This document shows positions 62,901 to 64,000 of a stretch of DNA of 64,000 nt, in pieces. Below the pieces are notes generated by a model, which was given only the letters and a program-made list of their open reading frames with translations, made no database searches and was not told where the DNA came from. The stretch is from Plazaster borealis. Its lineage: Eukaryota; Echinodermata; Asteroidea; Forcipulatida; Labidiasteridae. The stretch lies in the NCBI GenBank assembly GCA_021014325.1, contig CM037473.1, forward strand, positions 1,068,501 to 1,132,500, given 5' to 3'. Numbering within the stretch: position 1 is the stretch's first letter; each line of letters begins with the position of its first letter. A program made the translations under genes and the position numbers.

Positions 62901-64000
62901 TATTGGGATAAGGCAGAAGGAGGTAGGTCTACGCATCTTTCAAGTCGCCGTATTTTTGACCGCACGAGGGCGTATGTGGACCAATTTCACGTGATGAAAA
63001 ACAAGTAAACAAACAGGGTTTTTTATGTCATTGTTATTATTATGTTTATGTATGTCGTCATTGATGCAAGAAAACTACGTACAGGCAATTCAAATAAGAT
63101 GAAACTGTAATTGTGATGCAAGACATTCCCTGCTGAAAGCGCCCTCATGCGGTCAAAAGTATTGTCAATTCAGTAGACCTTGGTTTGAATCCCTCTTTGG
63201 ATGGAAGTCTGATAAGTGGATTAGATTATCAGGCCGTGTCCAAATTGGCGGCTATGGCTACGGCTGGATGACCGCGTTATCATGCGTTGAAGTATAGGAC
63301 GTCCTTAGCAACACCCTCAGCAACAATCTTAGCCATAGCCACCAATCGGATATGGCCTCAGTCCTTCCTGATTAGATACATGTAGGTTTACCCCATCCCA
63401 CTATCCTGGACTTGCTTCTCGTTTCAGACCTAATCACATCTTCATCTTCTCATGGCAAGTTTCATCAAGTCTACTACAGTGCTTCTCTTGACTAATTTGA
63501 CTTTTGTCGTCCACTCAGGCAGGGGACCTCCTGATAGCTTCTGTATGGTGATGGTGTGCCAGATTGGTCTATTTGTGGCCAGTCTTGATGCATCTGTCAG
63601 TCTGGTTATAAATCTAGTTTTGCAGTCTTGCAAAATGCAATCCATTCATCTTTGGGTCGGCGGCCTCCGGGTTTCTCTCCTCTGACCTTGCCTTCAACTG
63701 CCATTTTGGGGGTATCATTGTGGTTTGCATTCTGTTCACATGTTCAAAATATTTGAGCCTTTTTATGGTTACTCTGTCTATTATGTGTGTTTTGAATCTT
63801 GTCCAGTCTATTAACTCCCTGTAAATGACAGAGGCATGTCATCTCAAATACATGAAGCCTGTTTTCGTCGTCCTTCTTGACTGTCCAGGATTCAGCACTA
63901 TATATAACAGTGTTTATCTAATTATATAATTTTTGGATTTCTACCTTTTATTACCGGAAAGACAAAACCAATGTGAGATGTTTTTTTCCTTTCAGATTTT
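59395..64000 (+). CDS. GPATCH3: GPATCH3, N-terminal three exons plus start of a fourth (runs off window)
   Basis: GPATCH3 is a nuclear G-patch protein; in vertebrates it is reported to act in RIG-I/MAVS signalling and transcription. Exons: 59395-59950, 60982-61463, 62748-62922 and 63996 onward. Phases agree. Start ATG at 59395 (MAAPRDGDEIVYAAVSNIP). Landmarks: LRNYFSQFLEVGGFDCFHFK (RRM-like N-terminal module), TTCCVIRLYE, LEELNPPDIMPSGNVGTPTS, CRLPPKVVTRL, RYGNVPLQYF and HEALHNDVTNQERTTE, each a recognisable GPATCH3 block. 404 codons are present; human GPATCH3 is about 525 residues, so the G-patch domain lies beyond 64000. The CTTTTTACAG just upstream of the ATG may be an acceptor for a 5' untranslated exon. 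Confidence 0.94.
60982..61463 (+). CDS. GPATCH3: GPATCH3 exon 2
   Basis: Acceptor TTTTTACAG, donor AAAGAG|GTTTGA. It carries the best-conserved block of the family: ELNPPDIMPSGNVGTP, CRLPPKVVTRL, FPKSRTNKRYGNVP. The Lys/Ser-rich tail diverges. Reading through the donor reaches a stop at 61467-61469. Confidence 0.94.
61860..62322. mobile_element. Family C MITE, copy 3
   Basis: Shares TGTGAAAGTTTCAGCTGATT, AACGATTCATGCATAAATGG and ATCAACAGCTGCAGTGCT with copy 1, and ends ATGACCCTACCTTTAA. The left boundary is uncertain; a TTAAAGGTAAC near 61733 may be its true end. Confidence 0.7.
62319..62694. mobile_element. Family A MITE, copy 5, abutting family C
   Basis: Starts TTAAAGGCACTGAACTCGTT and ends ACGTGTACGATACCTTTAA, with a central hairpin AAAAACTTCTTGCAAGAAGT. 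Its left TTAA is also the right TTAA of the family C element. It ends 53 bp before GPATCH3 exon 3. Confidence 0.85.
62748..62922 (+). CDS. GPATCH3: GPATCH3 exon 3
   Basis: Acceptor CAATTAG, donor GGAG|GTAGGT. It encodes DDDSGEEWDRHEALHNDVTN and then KGSSGLVFYTDAAYW, matching the acidic segment before the G-patch in the family. Phase 0 to 1. Confidence 0.93.
63232..63356. mobile_element. Family D MITE, copy 6
   Basis: GGCCGTGTCCAAATTGGCGG opposes AGCCACCAATCGGATATGGCC, with the core GCGTTGAAGTATAGGACGTC. In the GPATCH3 intron after exon 3. Confidence 0.85.
63996..64000 (+). CDS. GPATCH3: GPATCH3 exon 4, first five bases
   Basis: A TTTTTTTCCTTTCAG acceptor is followed by ATTTT. Joined to the leftover G it gives Asp-Phe, as in the family ...GDF continuation. 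Too short to prove alone. Confidence 0.65.

Overview
This window is animal genomic DNA, most likely from an echinoderm and probably a sea star. The organism is inferred: the genes resemble deuterostome orthologues, are split by many AT-rich introns, and sit among tRNA-headed SINEs, short palindromic DNA elements and CR1/L2-type LINE remnants. There are no bacterial-style operons. All coding calls rest on manual splice-site and phase checks plus recalled family similarity; no search was run.

Layout. (1) Positions 233-19405, + strand: the last ten coding exons (684 residues, about the C-terminal 43% of the human length) of DEPDC5, the GATOR1 subunit that restrains mTORC1. Its introns hold many mobile-element remnants, including a 2.9 kb long-inverted-repeat element bounded by TTAA that has split an older SINE. 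(2) Positions 19406-31400: no recognised gene. It holds a tandem pair of about 400 bp repeats, a nine-copy minisatellite of about 110 bp at 23.5-24.4 kb, and palindromic elements. (3) Positions 31423 (inferred start) or 42404 to 47817, + strand: a DC-STAMP-domain membrane protein most like DCST1, the sperm-egg fusion family that includes worm SPE-42/SPE-49 and fly Sneaky. Upstream exons splice in phase and would add about 629 residues of basic Ser/Pro-rich sequence; the alternative is that they form a separate gene. (4) Positions 48.3-49.0 kb: a decayed Penelope-like reverse transcriptase. (5) Positions 52249-53685, - strand: a complete three-exon gene for the 98-residue UPF0390 / Leydig cell tumor 10 kDa protein (C19orf53 orthologue). 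(6) Positions 54.4-56.3 kb, - strand: a 5'-truncated CR1/Rex-like LINE with a long reverse-transcriptase ORF and a 7-bp 3' repeat tail. (7) Positions 59395-64000, + strand: the first three coding exons, and 5 bases of a fourth, of GPATCH3, an RNA-associated G-patch protein whose G-patch domain lies past the window edge.

The four host genes have no evident shared pathway; this looks like an ordinary stretch of animal chromosome. No new gene system is evident. The most unusual material is (a) tandem repeats built directly on two DEPDC5 splice donors, (b) the long N-terminal extension with 37-residue in-frame repeats joined to DCST1, and (c) several families of TTAA-bounded and palindromic elements, some nested, abutting or fused tail to tail.
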